A DNA stretch of 64,000 nucleotides from Bariatricus massiliensis (GTDB lineage: Bacteria > Bacillota > Clostridia > Lachnospirales > Lachnospiraceae). Shown in pieces: positions 33,165 to 41,053 of the stretch. The translations under genes were made by a program, and so were the position numbers. The stretch's first letter is position 1. The number at the start of each line of letters is the position of its first letter. Under the pieces are notes generated by a model, which made no database searches, was not told the DNA's origin, and saw nothing but the letters and a program-made list of their open reading frames with translations. The stretch lies in contig NZ_LT574837.1 in assembly GCF_900086725.1 (NCBI RefSeq), positions 221,702 to 285,701 of the forward strand, written 5' to 3'.

Positions 33165-33589
33165 GATGGTATCCCCCTTTCTGCGCAGAGCTCATCTGTC
33201 TTCAAGAGCTGCAGACAGTATGGGAGCGTACAATCTCCTTCCCCTGGGAAGATATTGTTCGCATCCGGTATGATGACCCGCAAAACCTTGCGCCCGGTTT
33301 CCTCATACTCATCCAAGCGCACATTGCAGTCTTCATAAATTCCGGAAACCATATCTCCAGACTGGAAGCGTTCTCCAGACTGAACTCTTAGCCCCAAAGT
33401 ATTGAGGATTCGTCCAATCTCCTCCGTCGGCAAAAAAAGTACCATTTGGAAATCCAAGTGCCCATAGCGTTCCAGCCCGTGGGTGTGGGCATTGCACATA
33501 TAGGGCAAAAAGTCTGTTTCTACCTCACCACATTCATCACAGGCGCCATTGGCCACCAGATGGATGAGCCAGTCAATTTTCTGATCCAT
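33161..33589 (-). CDS. DUF4262-like protein
   Basis: 142 residues, GAGGAG six bases upstream. CNAHTHGLERYGHLDFQMVL followed by LPTEEIGRILNTLGLRVQSG and VLRVIIPDANNIFPGEG matches the DUF4262 arrangement (H-x-HGL-x3-GH, then a small alpha/beta domain). Function of the family is unknown. It overlaps genes on both sides (4 and 17 bases). Confidence 0.6.
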   Translation of the reverse strand: MDQKIDWLIHLVANGACDECGEVETDFLPYMCNAHTHGLERYGHLDFQMVLFLPTEEIGRILNTLGLRVQSGERFQSGDMVSGIYEDCNVRLDEYEETGRKVLRVIIPDANNIFPGEGDCTLPYCLQLLKTDELCAERGIPS

Positions 33590-34373
33590 GTTGCTCCTCC
33601 TCTCTGCGGTAAAACGCCAACATGCCCTGCATGGCGGAGCGTAAATCCCGGTCGAAGCTATCCCACTCAGTTATGAGATTCTCCATAGATTCTCTGTCAC
33701 ACATTTTGGCATCGTCCAGACAAAGCAGCTCATAGTCCACCTTATCTGCATCGTCATAAGGAAGAGCCAGAACGCCTTCCTTTACGAGAACGAAAAACGT
33801 GCCAAGATGCAGCCCATCAGAGATTGGATAGTTCCAGCAGAGTTCGTTGTGATACCGCTCCCTGTAATCCGCGCAGAAATCCATCAGCGTGGAATGCGTT
33901 GGACCGTTTTCGTGGAGATAAGCAATCAATTCACTTTTGCTCCTAAGGTTATCCAAACAAATATCATGCGGACTGATCTCAACAATCCGTCTATAGACTG
34001 CCGGCCGTTTTTCCCGGACGTTGACCAGCCAAAGAGCCGATTTCGTGGTACTCTCATGACACCAGAACAGCCTTAAAGCTTTTTCCAACAGTGCACGAGA
34101 CAAACTCTCACCGATTGAAGCGGATTCTCCGGAGTCTTGAGGAATTGCTTCCTTTTCCATCTCCTCATTCCCATTGACAAACCGGATAAGCTTATCTATC
34201 TCGGCAATGGTAAACCGATCAGTGGTGGCCTGAAATCCCCAGTAATGATCATCTTCATAACCCGCTATGCCATGAATCGTTCTGTCTAAAATTTTGCCTG
34301 CACATTCTCCAATCAATCTGGAGGCTTCTTTCCAATCCAGTTTGAGTGTACGGCAATATGTGTAATTACTCAT
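33573..34373 (-). CDS. Hypothetical element protein
   Basis: 266 residues, AAAGGGAATCAA before the ATG. The N-terminus reads as a nucleic-acid-type helix-strand region (CRTLKLDWKEASRLIGECAG); the centre is acidic, and the C-terminus helical (ENLITEWDSFDRDLRSAMQG). Part of a run of overlapping genes 32787-35432. No family recognised. Confidence 0.55.
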   Translation of the reverse strand: MSNYTYCRTLKLDWKEASRLIGECAGKILDRTIHGIAGYEDDHYWGFQATTDRFTIAEIDKLIRFVNGNEEMEKEAIPQDSGESASIGESLSRALLEKALRLFWCHESTTKSALWLVNVREKRPAVYRRIVEISPHDICLDNLRSKSELIAYLHENGPTHSTLMDFCADYRERYHNELCWNYPISDGLHLGTFFVLVKEGVLALPYDDADKVDYELLCLDDAKMCDRESMENLITEWDSFDRDLRSAMQGMLAFYRREEEQHGSEN

Positions 34374-34689
34374 TTGATTCCCTTTCTGCCATATATGGCT
34401 TGTAATAAACTGTGTCGTCTTTGTCAGATTGGTAAGCTCCTATGCAAACCTCGTGGCAGGGGCCGCGTTCAGGATTGTATTCTGCAAAACAGATTGGCTC
34501 GGCAATTTCCGGCTTTTCTGTATCCCAGTACACATTGATTGCAGGGAAATTCTCATCGTCGATTGCCACTGCCCTAAGACTGGTTCCGTCCGGCAGAGGC
34601 AGTACAATAGTCGGATATTCCGTCTGGGGGATTTTATTATCCCGAGTTTCCACCACACATCGGAAGTAATCCTGTTTTGACTCACTCAT
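34366..34689 (-). CDS. Hypothetical small protein
   Basis: 107 residues from ATG 34689 (GGAGG nine bases upstream). YFRCVVETRDNKIPQTEYPT, VLPLPDGTSLRAVAIDDENF and ICFAEYNPERGPCHEVCIGA; beta-rich with three cysteines. The start overlaps the preceding stop by four bases. No family recognised. Confidence 0.55.
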   Translation of the reverse strand: MSESKQDYFRCVVETRDNKIPQTEYPTIVLPLPDGTSLRAVAIDDENFPAINVYWDTEKPEIAEPICFAEYNPERGPCHEVCIGAYQSDKDDTVYYKPYMAERESNE

Positions 34690-35432
34690 GATAGGACACC
34701 TCCGTTTTGTACACACTCAATTTCAAATACACATCCTGAAAAAAATTTTTGATTTCTGTCCAAGTAGTCTTGTGCCGCCTTTTCGGTCTTGAACTTCCGA
34801 ACTATCTGTGACTGCGGCTCCGGAATCCTCGCAAGCCAAATTTTCCGGCTGCTCCGCTTCACAAAATATCCCTGCTCTGCCCGAAGCACATAAAATTCCG
34901 ACAGTGTACCGAAATCAAATGGGGTCCGCTTGCGCCTCATGGGCGGATGGATAACATGGCGGTTATTCCTGAAGGATACTGTAATGCTATGGCCAGAAAG
35001 CTCATCAATCTTATCCAGCAGTTCCTCTGTTGTAGCGACATAGTGCCTCTGCCAATACTCATGGTCATAATCAACCACTATCACGGCATTCCCATGTTTT
35101 CTGTAGTCCTCCACGGTATGTGCCGATTTCATCCCTGCCAGAATCCAGCGTCCGAACTCGCCTTCTTCAAAAGTGCGGTTCCTGCTTTTGCGTGTCCCGC
35201 CCCGGTTATTCATGTTGGCTTCCTCATAGATGGACGCTATCTCCTGCATTTCCTCTGCAGTAAACAGCATCCTCCCAGTATGGGGATAGTTCAGAACCGA
35301 CCAGCGCTTTTCTGGAATCTCACGTCCTCGCCTGTCAATATCAAAACAGTTTGATGATCCATGATTTACGATAGGAATATACTTTTCTCCGACACGTATG
35401 AATGCCTTATCATAAAAGATTTCACTGCTCAT
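34686..35432 (-). CDS. Hypothetical element protein
   Basis: 248 residues, AGGAGG six bases upstream. Notable segments: FIRVGEKYIPIVNHGSSNCF, AVIVVDYDHEYWQRHYVATT, and a late basic region RSSRKIWLARIPEPQSQIVR then KFKTEKAAQDYLDRNQKFF. It looks like two alpha/beta domains. Overlaps its neighbours by four bases on each side. No family recognised. Confidence 0.55.
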   Translation of the reverse strand: MSSEIFYDKAFIRVGEKYIPIVNHGSSNCFDIDRRGREIPEKRWSVLNYPHTGRMLFTAEEMQEIASIYEEANMNNRGGTRKSRNRTFEEGEFGRWILAGMKSAHTVEDYRKHGNAVIVVDYDHEYWQRHYVATTEELLDKIDELSGHSITVSFRNNRHVIHPPMRRKRTPFDFGTLSEFYVLRAEQGYFVKRSSRKIWLARIPEPQSQIVRKFKTEKAAQDYLDRNQKFFSGCVFEIECVQNGGVLS

Positions 35433-35638
35433 ACTGCCACCTCCTGCCGGATAAGATGCAGGCGGTAATTGGTATTACACGTTTCAAAACAGATCTCATC
35501 CAGAGAAATCTTCTCCATCTGAAGAACCTTACTTGTCCTGCGCATCCCTCTGTTTTCGGCGATAAAAGCGGCAGTTCCAACAGTTAATGGGCAGATAAGC
35601 CTGCCAGTGATTTCAAGATTCCTTTTTTGTGGGTTCAT
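35429..35638 (-). CDS. Hypothetical small protein
   Basis: 69 residues from ATG 35638 (AGGAGG eight bases upstream; ATG 35644 is too close). MNPQKRNLEITGRLICPLTV, RGMRRTSKVLQMEKISLDEI, basic and short. It could be a small DNA-binding or assembly protein; no family recognised. Confidence 0.5.
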   Translation of the reverse strand: MNPQKRNLEITGRLICPLTVGTAAFIAENRGMRRTSKVLQMEKISLDEICFETCNTNYRLHLIRQEVAV

Positions 35639-35661
35639 ATCCATTACCTCCTTTATGAAAG

Positions 35662-35693
35662 TGAAAAGCGGAGCAGAAAATCTGCCCCGCCAC
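35662..35693 (-). terminator. Intrinsic terminator after ligA
   Basis: Minus strand GCGGGGCAGA and CTGCTCCGC with a TTTT loop, followed by TTTTC. It lies between ligA and the next co-directional gene with only about 25 bases before that gene's ribosome site, so another case of a terminator inside a gene run. Confidence 0.65.
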
Positions 35694-35709
35694 TGTTATT
35701 CTGACGAAT

Positions 35710-37680
35710 TTACGCCAGCATCGCCTCAAATTGTTCCTCTGTCAGTGTCCTGATACCGAGCTGCTGCGCCTTCGCAAGCTTGCTGCCGGCCTTCTCTCCA
35801 ACAATCAAATAGTCTGTTTTCTTTGTAATCGAGCTTGCCGGTTTGGCGCCAAGCTGCATCAGCTTCATCTGAATACCGTCACGGGTGTAATTCTCCAGTT
35901 TCCCGGTTGCCACTACGATTTTTCCAAAGAATGGGTTTGTTGTATTTGTATTCATATCAAAATTCTCCTTTTCAAATTCAATTTTTTCAAGCAGCGGACG
36001 CCAGAGTTTTTCTTCCTCTGTATCCGCATACCATGTATAAATGTTGTTGTGCATCGTCTCGCCGAAATCCGGAAGCTGTGTAAAGTCGAAGCCGTCCTCA
36101 ATGGCCTGTTCAAACGCTTCCCACGATCCATGAAAATAGCTGTCCAAATCACGTCCGGCATGTCTTCCCACCATAGGAATTCCCACGCCTGCAATAAATT
36201 TTGCTAACGTACAATGGCGGCTTTTTTCAATGGATGTCTGCAGCCGCTCAAAGGATTTCTCCCCAAAGCCCTCCGTCTGGACAATTTCATCACGATATTG
36301 CTCCAACGCATATAAATCTGCAAACGTCCGAATCCAGCCATGACTTACAAACTGCTCCAGAGTTTTTTCCGACAGGCCCTCAATATTCATTCTCGTTTTC
36401 TCACAAAAGTGGACAAACTTTCGCACCAGTTTGGCAGAACAATGCGGATTCTCACAGAATAGCTGGCGAATACCGCCGTTGCTTTTCCGAAAACTCAGCA
36501 TCTGACCACAACAGGGGCAGCTGAGCGGAACACAGCAGGTTCCGGTCTTATCGAGATTCTCTGCAATCTGCGGAATAATCATGTTTGCCTTATACACGCG
36601 AATCTTATCGCCACGCCCCAAGGCAAGGTCCAGATAATTCTCATAGTTATGCAGATATGCCCGGCTGACTTGAGTGCCGTCAATAGACACCGGCTCGAAG
36701 ATACCTGTCAGACTGACCATCCCAGTACGAGTGACCGCCACATCCAGACCAATGAATGTGGTTTCATACAGCTCGTCTTCCCACTTCAATGCAATCAAAC
36801 GGTTTTCGTGATGCCCTGTGGCTCCCAGACCTTTTCCGTAGGCAACATCATCATATTCCATGATAATTCCGTCTACTGGGTAAGGGAACTTCTTAGGATC
36901 CATAGCGGCAATTGTATCACGAATCATTGTTTCATTATGAAGTGCATCCAGATAAATGTATGGTACAACCGAAAAACCGTTATGCTCTAAAAACTGCTGC
37001 TGAGCAAGTTTACTTTCCGGCTCAAGATAATCGCTCACAAGCTCAAACGCCCAAAACTCAAGTAATCTCTTTTTTGCCTCGCCGGCGTCAAGCTTGCGCG
37101 TGCTGCCAGATGCAAGATTTCGGGGATGAGTATAGGGATCCTCCAGACCGGAATTGATTTTCTCAAAGTTTGTCCATGAGATGACGCCTTCACCTCGAAC
37201 CTCAAATGAATCCTTAGTGGGTATGGTAAGAGGCACGTTAAGAAAATTGCGCACAGTATGCGTTACATCCTCTCCAATAATGCCTTCACGCCCACGGGTA
37301 ATGGCCTGAATCAGCTCGCCATTCTCATAGCGGAGTACCAGTGTCAGACCATCCATTTTCCAGCTTATCAGCACCGGCTGTTTTGCCGCAAACTTCACCA
37401 GATCTTCAACAGATTTGGTCTTATCCGCTGAAAGCATAGGTTTACTATGGCGCACCTCAGCCAGACTTTCCAATATTTCGCCGGACACCTTTTGAGTCGG
37501 GGAACCGGAAAGGATCAACCCGGTTCGGCTCTCAATGTCTTTCAATTCATCCATCAGGATATCGTAATCCCTGTCCGACATAATGGGATTATCATCCCGG
37601 TAATAGGCAATGTCTGCCTTTGTGAGCTGCTCAATCAATTCCAGCATACGCTCATGGTTTGTTTTATATTTTGCACTCAT
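35710..37680 (-). CDS. ligA: NAD-dependent DNA ligase
   Basis: 656 residues from ATG 37680 (AAAGGAG upstream). All LigA parts are present: domain Ia with IAYYRDDNPIMSDRDYDILM; adenylation motif SWKMDGLTL (K-x-DG); GEGVISWTNFEK; a four-cysteine zinc finger (CPCCG ... CENPHC); helix-hairpin-helix repeats (IAGVGIPMVGRHAGRDL); and a C-terminal BRCT (IVVATGKLENYTRDGIQMKL). Seals nicks using NAD. A complete second ligase on a mobile element is uncommon; it may be a self-sufficiency gene for element replication or repair. Sequence style matches the element, not a housekeeping operon. Confidence 0.93.
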   Translation of the reverse strand: MSAKYKTNHERMLELIEQLTKADIAYYRDDNPIMSDRDYDILMDELKDIESRTGLILSGSPTQKVSGEILESLAEVRHSKPMLSADKTKSVEDLVKFAAKQPVLISWKMDGLTLVLRYENGELIQAITRGREGIIGEDVTHTVRNFLNVPLTIPTKDSFEVRGEGVISWTNFEKINSGLEDPYTHPRNLASGSTRKLDAGEAKKRLLEFWAFELVSDYLEPESKLAQQQFLEHNGFSVVPYIYLDALHNETMIRDTIAAMDPKKFPYPVDGIIMEYDDVAYGKGLGATGHHENRLIALKWEDELYETTFIGLDVAVTRTGMVSLTGIFEPVSIDGTQVSRAYLHNYENYLDLALGRGDKIRVYKANMIIPQIAENLDKTGTCCVPLSCPCCGQMLSFRKSNGGIRQLFCENPHCSAKLVRKFVHFCEKTRMNIEGLSEKTLEQFVSHGWIRTFADLYALEQYRDEIVQTEGFGEKSFERLQTSIEKSRHCTLAKFIAGVGIPMVGRHAGRDLDSYFHGSWEAFEQAIEDGFDFTQLPDFGETMHNNIYTWYADTEEEKLWRPLLEKIEFEKENFDMNTNTTNPFFGKIVVATGKLENYTRDGIQMKLMQLGAKPASSITKKTDYLIVGEKAGSKLAKAQQLGIRTLTEEQFEAMLA

Positions 37681-37693
37681 GTGCATTCTCCTT

Positions 37694-37876
37694 TCAGTCA
37701 ATTCTGTGCATCAGTTCCCGAACTGCCTCATACCGGAATTGAAGCGCTTTTTCCTCCTCTTCCGTTCTTTCTGTCGAATCGAAATCAAGAACCTCCGCAT
37801 ATAGCTCATTTGATGATTTTGTGCTGTAGACTTCCTCTACGCTGCCGCCCTTCACAATGATAAACAGTCTATCCAT
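37694..37876 (-). CDS. Hypothetical small protein
   Basis: 60 residues, AGGAGG eight bases upstream. MDRLFIIVKGGSVEEVYSTK, then AEVLDFDSTERTEEEEKALQ: one strand-helix-strand unit with an acidic tail. The short antiparallel pattern is common among element accessory proteins. Four to eight bases of overlap with the upstream gene. Function unknown. Confidence 0.6.
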   Translation of the reverse strand: MDRLFIIVKGGSVEEVYSTKSSNELYAEVLDFDSTERTEEEEKALQFRYEAVRELMHRID

Positions 37877-38417
37877 TTTCGCTCACCTCCTTAGGCGAGC
37901 AGATCCGGAATGCAGACCATCGACCGCAATTGGGGCATGGAATTCCTAAAGTATTTCCAGCAGATTTGTCCAACTGTTCCTGTGTGATTTGCCCGGGTAT
38001 CCCGCAGCATTCTGTTTTTACCCAAACCAGTCTGGCGGCATGGAGAACTTCAGGACGATACTTACGGTTGAACGGGATGTAGTCCACCCAGAGCGGATCA
38101 TCAAAAATTCTGGCCATGTGAAGTTCCAGTGCAGTCATCTCCATCTCTTTTCGGGAACTATGACAATAATTATGCTCTTGTTCCCATTCCAACAGATTTT
38201 TCTGCATCTGCTGCTCTCCACTTTTCAGAATCAAATCCGAAGCCAGCTGTATCCAGTCTTTTTCCTCCAGATCTCCCACATCCGTTTTAATGCCTTTTCG
38301 GTATCCGTAAATTTTCTTTCTGCCCTCCTGTCTGACCAGAAAAGCACGTCCGGTTCCGTAATGAACCCGAAGATCAGAAAAGGTCAAAGCGTCCAATGAT
38401 TTTTCTGTATTATCCAA
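37869..38417 (-). CDS. Hypothetical protein with C-terminal zinc-ribbon-like cysteines
   Basis: 182 residues. The N-terminus (LTFSDLRVHYGTGRAFLVRQ) is beta-rich; the C-terminus has TECCGIPGQITQEQ and GIPCPNCGRWSAFRICSP, a possible zinc ribbon. The start overlaps the methylase-like gene by eight bases. No family recognised. Confidence 0.55.
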   Translation of the reverse strand: MDNTEKSLDALTFSDLRVHYGTGRAFLVRQEGRKKIYGYRKGIKTDVGDLEEKDWIQLASDLILKSGEQQMQKNLLEWEQEHNYCHSSRKEMEMTALELHMARIFDDPLWVDYIPFNRKYRPEVLHAARLVWVKTECCGIPGQITQEQLDKSAGNTLGIPCPNCGRWSAFRICSPKEVSENG

Positions 38418-39120
38418 TCTTGGCCACCCCTTCCTCTGTGCTATAGGCAGTGCATTTCCTTTTTCCGAAAGGAACTGACGCCAATGGAGTGTACCACCGG
38501 GACCATTCTTTCATTGCTAAAGTGTCGCCATGAATGACCACAGCCGGAATTCCGTACAGACTGAGTTGGATATACGCCATCCACACGCAGCGGATATCAA
38601 TATCCTGGGCAACAAAAAAACTCTTGTGCCGAAAATCGAAATTTTTCCGCTTCATTGCCCATACTGCACCAATCACTATCGTACCCGAGCCACAAGCTGG
38701 TTCGTTGATCATGATAGGTTCTTCCGCTTCTGAATGCTCATCCACTGGATCTACAATCTCAGCCATCAACCGGCAGATATGATCCGGAGTAAAATATTGT
38801 CCGTTCCACTCGTTATTTAAGCGAAGCTCATGATAAATACTGCCAAGAATATCGCAGGGATCCTCCTCATGCTCATAAATAGCAAGGGCAAGCAGAGCAA
38901 GCATACGCGCGTAGCAGTTAAGGATTTTAGGTTCCATCGTGGATGCCATCTCCTCATACCGCTTCTCACGCTCTTCTGCGTTTGACGGATCCATCTGCGC
39001 AGAGATACAGTTTGCTGCAATCTCCAAAAAGGTAGTAAAGACATGATTCAACCCCTGTGACTGCGCCAGATTCTTGATTTCATCAACCAACTCATCTTGA
39101 TATGTTTTCTTTTTAACCAC
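38410..39120 (-). CDS. N-6 DNA methylase-like protein lacking the NPPY motif
   Basis: 236 residues from a GTG start at 39120 (GGGAG eight bases upstream; the longer frame has no site). The N-terminal helical region and ELRLNNEWNGQYFTPDHICR, then MINEPACGSGTIVIGAVWAM (SAM motif I) and FFVAQDIDIRCVWMAYIQLS are those of type I/IIG-style N6-adenine methylases. After VIHGDTLAMKEWSRWY the protein ends within 30 residues, so the catalytic (N/D)PP(Y/F) strand is missing. It binds SAM at most, or needs a partner. Such short methylases recur on gut conjugative elements. Confidence 0.75.
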   Translation of the reverse strand: MVKKKTYQDELVDEIKNLAQSQGLNHVFTTFLEIAANCISAQMDPSNAEEREKRYEEMASTMEPKILNCYARMLALLALAIYEHEEDPCDILGSIYHELRLNNEWNGQYFTPDHICRLMAEIVDPVDEHSEAEEPIMINEPACGSGTIVIGAVWAMKRKNFDFRHKSFFVAQDIDIRCVWMAYIQLSLYGIPAVVIHGDTLAMKEWSRWYTPLASVPFGKRKCTAYSTEEGVAKIG

Positions 39121-39433
39121 ATTTAACACTCCCTTCCTTATTGCCGCCTTCACCGACCCATTCAAAATGGAACGGAATCCCGGCCTGATATGGGTAAAGT
39201 GTAAAATCATGGTCATTCCATATGCGCATGGCATGGCCACCTTTGGACTTTGAAATCACGACTCTTTTATTCTTGTCTAACAGCATATCCATCTGTGCCG
39301 GACTATACCGGCTTACATACTCAAGCAATTCAAAAACATATGACTTCTCCGTTTCCCTTACGGACATCACAATCCGGTATTGGTCAAGTATTCCGTTATC
39401 GTGTTCGGCGATATATTTTCCACGTTTCAACAT
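39113..39433 (-). CDS. Hypothetical small protein
   Basis: 106 residues, GAGG eight bases upstream. MLKRGKYIAEHDNGILDQYR, YVFELLEYVSRYSPAQMDML and KNKRVVISKSKGGHAMRIWN; alpha/beta, basic. Ends with an eight-base overlap into the methylase-like gene. No family recognised. Confidence 0.55.
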   Translation of the reverse strand: MLKRGKYIAEHDNGILDQYRIVMSVRETEKSYVFELLEYVSRYSPAQMDMLLDKNKRVVISKSKGGHAMRIWNDHDFTLYPYQAGIPFHFEWVGEGGNKEGSVKCG

Positions 39434-39798
39434 GATATCACCTCATCACTTTCGTTCTGGCAAACAATGTTCCCATGTAAAATGGGAACTTCAAGCTTCA
39501 ACAATCTGCCATCGTCTTCAAACTCCATTGAAGTGATACAGATATTGAGGGGATCACAGCTTTCAGAATACAAACCGATATCGGTTATTTTCATATCCTG
39601 CAGCTGCTCCAGTCTGCCATTGGCATAGACTTCTCCAAAACACACCCCTTTGTATCGGGCACTGAAACCATTGCCAGTACGCTCAATTTCGCTTTCATCC
39701 CAATTAAGAGATGCAGTTTCTCCGTTTGCCAATTCCACCTCAATATAATCAATGATCAAATCCTTGACGGTGGTTCTGGCATCCAAATAAAGAATCAT
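39427..39798 (-). CDS. Hypothetical element protein, first gene after leader C
   Basis: 123 residues from ATG 39798 (AAAGGA seven bases upstream). MILYLDARTTVKDLIIDYIE, ANGETASLNWDESEIERTGN, YKGVCFGEVYANGRLEQLQD; mostly beta strands. It heads the operon that runs through the methylase-like gene towards ligA. No family recognised. Confidence 0.55.
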   Translation of the reverse strand: MILYLDARTTVKDLIIDYIEVELANGETASLNWDESEIERTGNGFSARYKGVCFGEVYANGRLEQLQDMKITDIGLYSESCDPLNICITSMEFEDDGRLLKLEVPILHGNIVCQNESDEVISC

Positions 39799-39899
39799 AG
39801 GCATTTCCTTTCTGCATTCCTGCGTGGTTTTATCTATATACACGGGTATGCCGAAAGGCTCCCCGGAACAAAAATTAGGGGAGCCATAAAAGCTCCGAT

Positions 39900-40164
39900 C
39901 TATATAAAAAAAGCACCCAAAGAACCGAAATTCTCTGAGTGCCTTTATTGCCCGAGGGCCTGATATGAAATTGTAACAGATGGGCGGAGGATTTGTGCCT
40001 CCGCACTCCCCGTTCTGTGCTTCTTAGTAAAGAAGCAAAAGAAACAAAAAAAGTGCCTGAAAGTATATACTCTCAGACACTGTGTAACCGGAAAACTCTA
40101 ATCGCTCGAAAGCAATTACTGATACTGATGTAAAAAGTATAGCATATTTATTTCAGATTTTCAA
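39900..40164 (-). promoter_or_regulatory. Shared promoter / structured leader / tandem terminator element, copy C
   Basis: Minus strand: TTGAAA (40159-40164), 17 bases, TATACT (40136-40141). Leader hairpin TAATTGCT-TTCG-AGCGATTA with a UUCG loop, then GAGTTT, then terminator 1 at 40045-40082 (AGTGTCTGAGAGT ... GGCACTTTTTTT) and terminator 2 at 39905-39950 (GGCACTCAGAGAA ... GGGTGCTTTTTTT). Fills most of the 39.8-40.27 kb gap; the rest shows no gene. Confidence 0.78.
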
Positions 40165-40270
40165 GAGCAGAATAATGTCAATCTCCATTACGAATAAACA
40201 GGGAATTGCACCATTTTTCGTAATAGCATTCTCCTGATTCAATCAATTACTCTGTTTTCCTCTGAATCAG

Positions 40271-41044
40271 TTACTCTTCCGGCCTTAATACGCCCAGCAA
40301 TACAAACCTGGCATTGTTAAATTCGTAACTGCAGGTAGAGAACGTCAGAATCTGGTCTGTGACTGCCGGGGTAATTTCACTGGTAAAACATGAACGCTCT
40401 CTGGCTTTATCCAGCCACTCTGTAAAATCTGAGTCTGAGGGAAATGCCACTTCCCACGCCTTATCCTGAACGCTGGCCACATACCCGCCGAAAATCTCTA
40501 TCTCATAGTTTTTATCCGGCGTCAATAACAGGGCAATGGGATGTTTGTTATAATACTCCTGCTTCTTATACTCCGTCAGCCCGGAAAACATGGTGCCATT
40601 TTTCATATGATGCCCATAGATGATGCTGTGTCGATTTGAGAAATCCAATCTGTTTCTGCTATCCAGAAATATGCAGCCGGATCCGTTCCACTCTCCGCTG
40701 AATAAATGCTTTAGATAATACTGGTTATCCCTGCCCTGCACAACCGGGTAATTGATTTCTGTTCCTTCAATATAAATCCACCCCACGATATCCGGATTGA
40801 TTTCCTGCAGGGAAGCAAAATCTACAACCGGCCATTCCCGTCCTCCAGACTCAGTTTCATCTGTGGGAGATGGGGAAGGTTCTTTAGGCTCTTCAGGCAG
40901 CTTCACATAATGGTCCATATCAGTATAGGAGTCCTCGCCTTCCGAATACTCACGGTGCTGCTTATATAATTGGATGGCACCTATCACAATACCGCTTGCA
41001 AATATCAAAATCAGTATAGTACAAATAATCCTTTTTATCTTCAT
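40271..41044 (-). CDS. Class B sortase
   Basis: 257 residues. One N-terminal membrane segment (IICTILILIFASGIVIGAI) is followed by a Pro/Glu/Ser linker and the sortase fold: INPDIVGWIYIEGTEINYPV, SIIYGHHMKNGTMFSGL (catalytic His), ILTFSTCSYEF (catalytic Cys) and NARFVLLGVL (Arg). The order and YGHHMK favour class B. It links surface proteins to the wall; the surface protein at 45044-47029 with an SPQTG signal is a likely substrate. Confidence 0.9.
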   Translation of the reverse strand: MKIKRIICTILILIFASGIVIGAIQLYKQHREYSEGEDSYTDMDHYVKLPEEPKEPSPSPTDETESGGREWPVVDFASLQEINPDIVGWIYIEGTEINYPVVQGRDNQYYLKHLFSGEWNGSGCIFLDSRNRLDFSNRHSIIYGHHMKNGTMFSGLTEYKKQEYYNKHPIALLLTPDKNYEIEIFGGYVASVQDKAWEVAFPSDSDFTEWLDKARERSCFTSEITPAVTDQILTFSTCSYEFNNARFVLLGVLRPEE

Positions 41045-41053
41045 GTTCTTACC

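Noticed and set aside
40176..40181. TTGACA upstream of leader copy C as its -35
   Set aside because: It stands 34 bases from TATACT; TTGAAA at 40159-40164 has the correct 17-base spacing and aligns with copies A and B.
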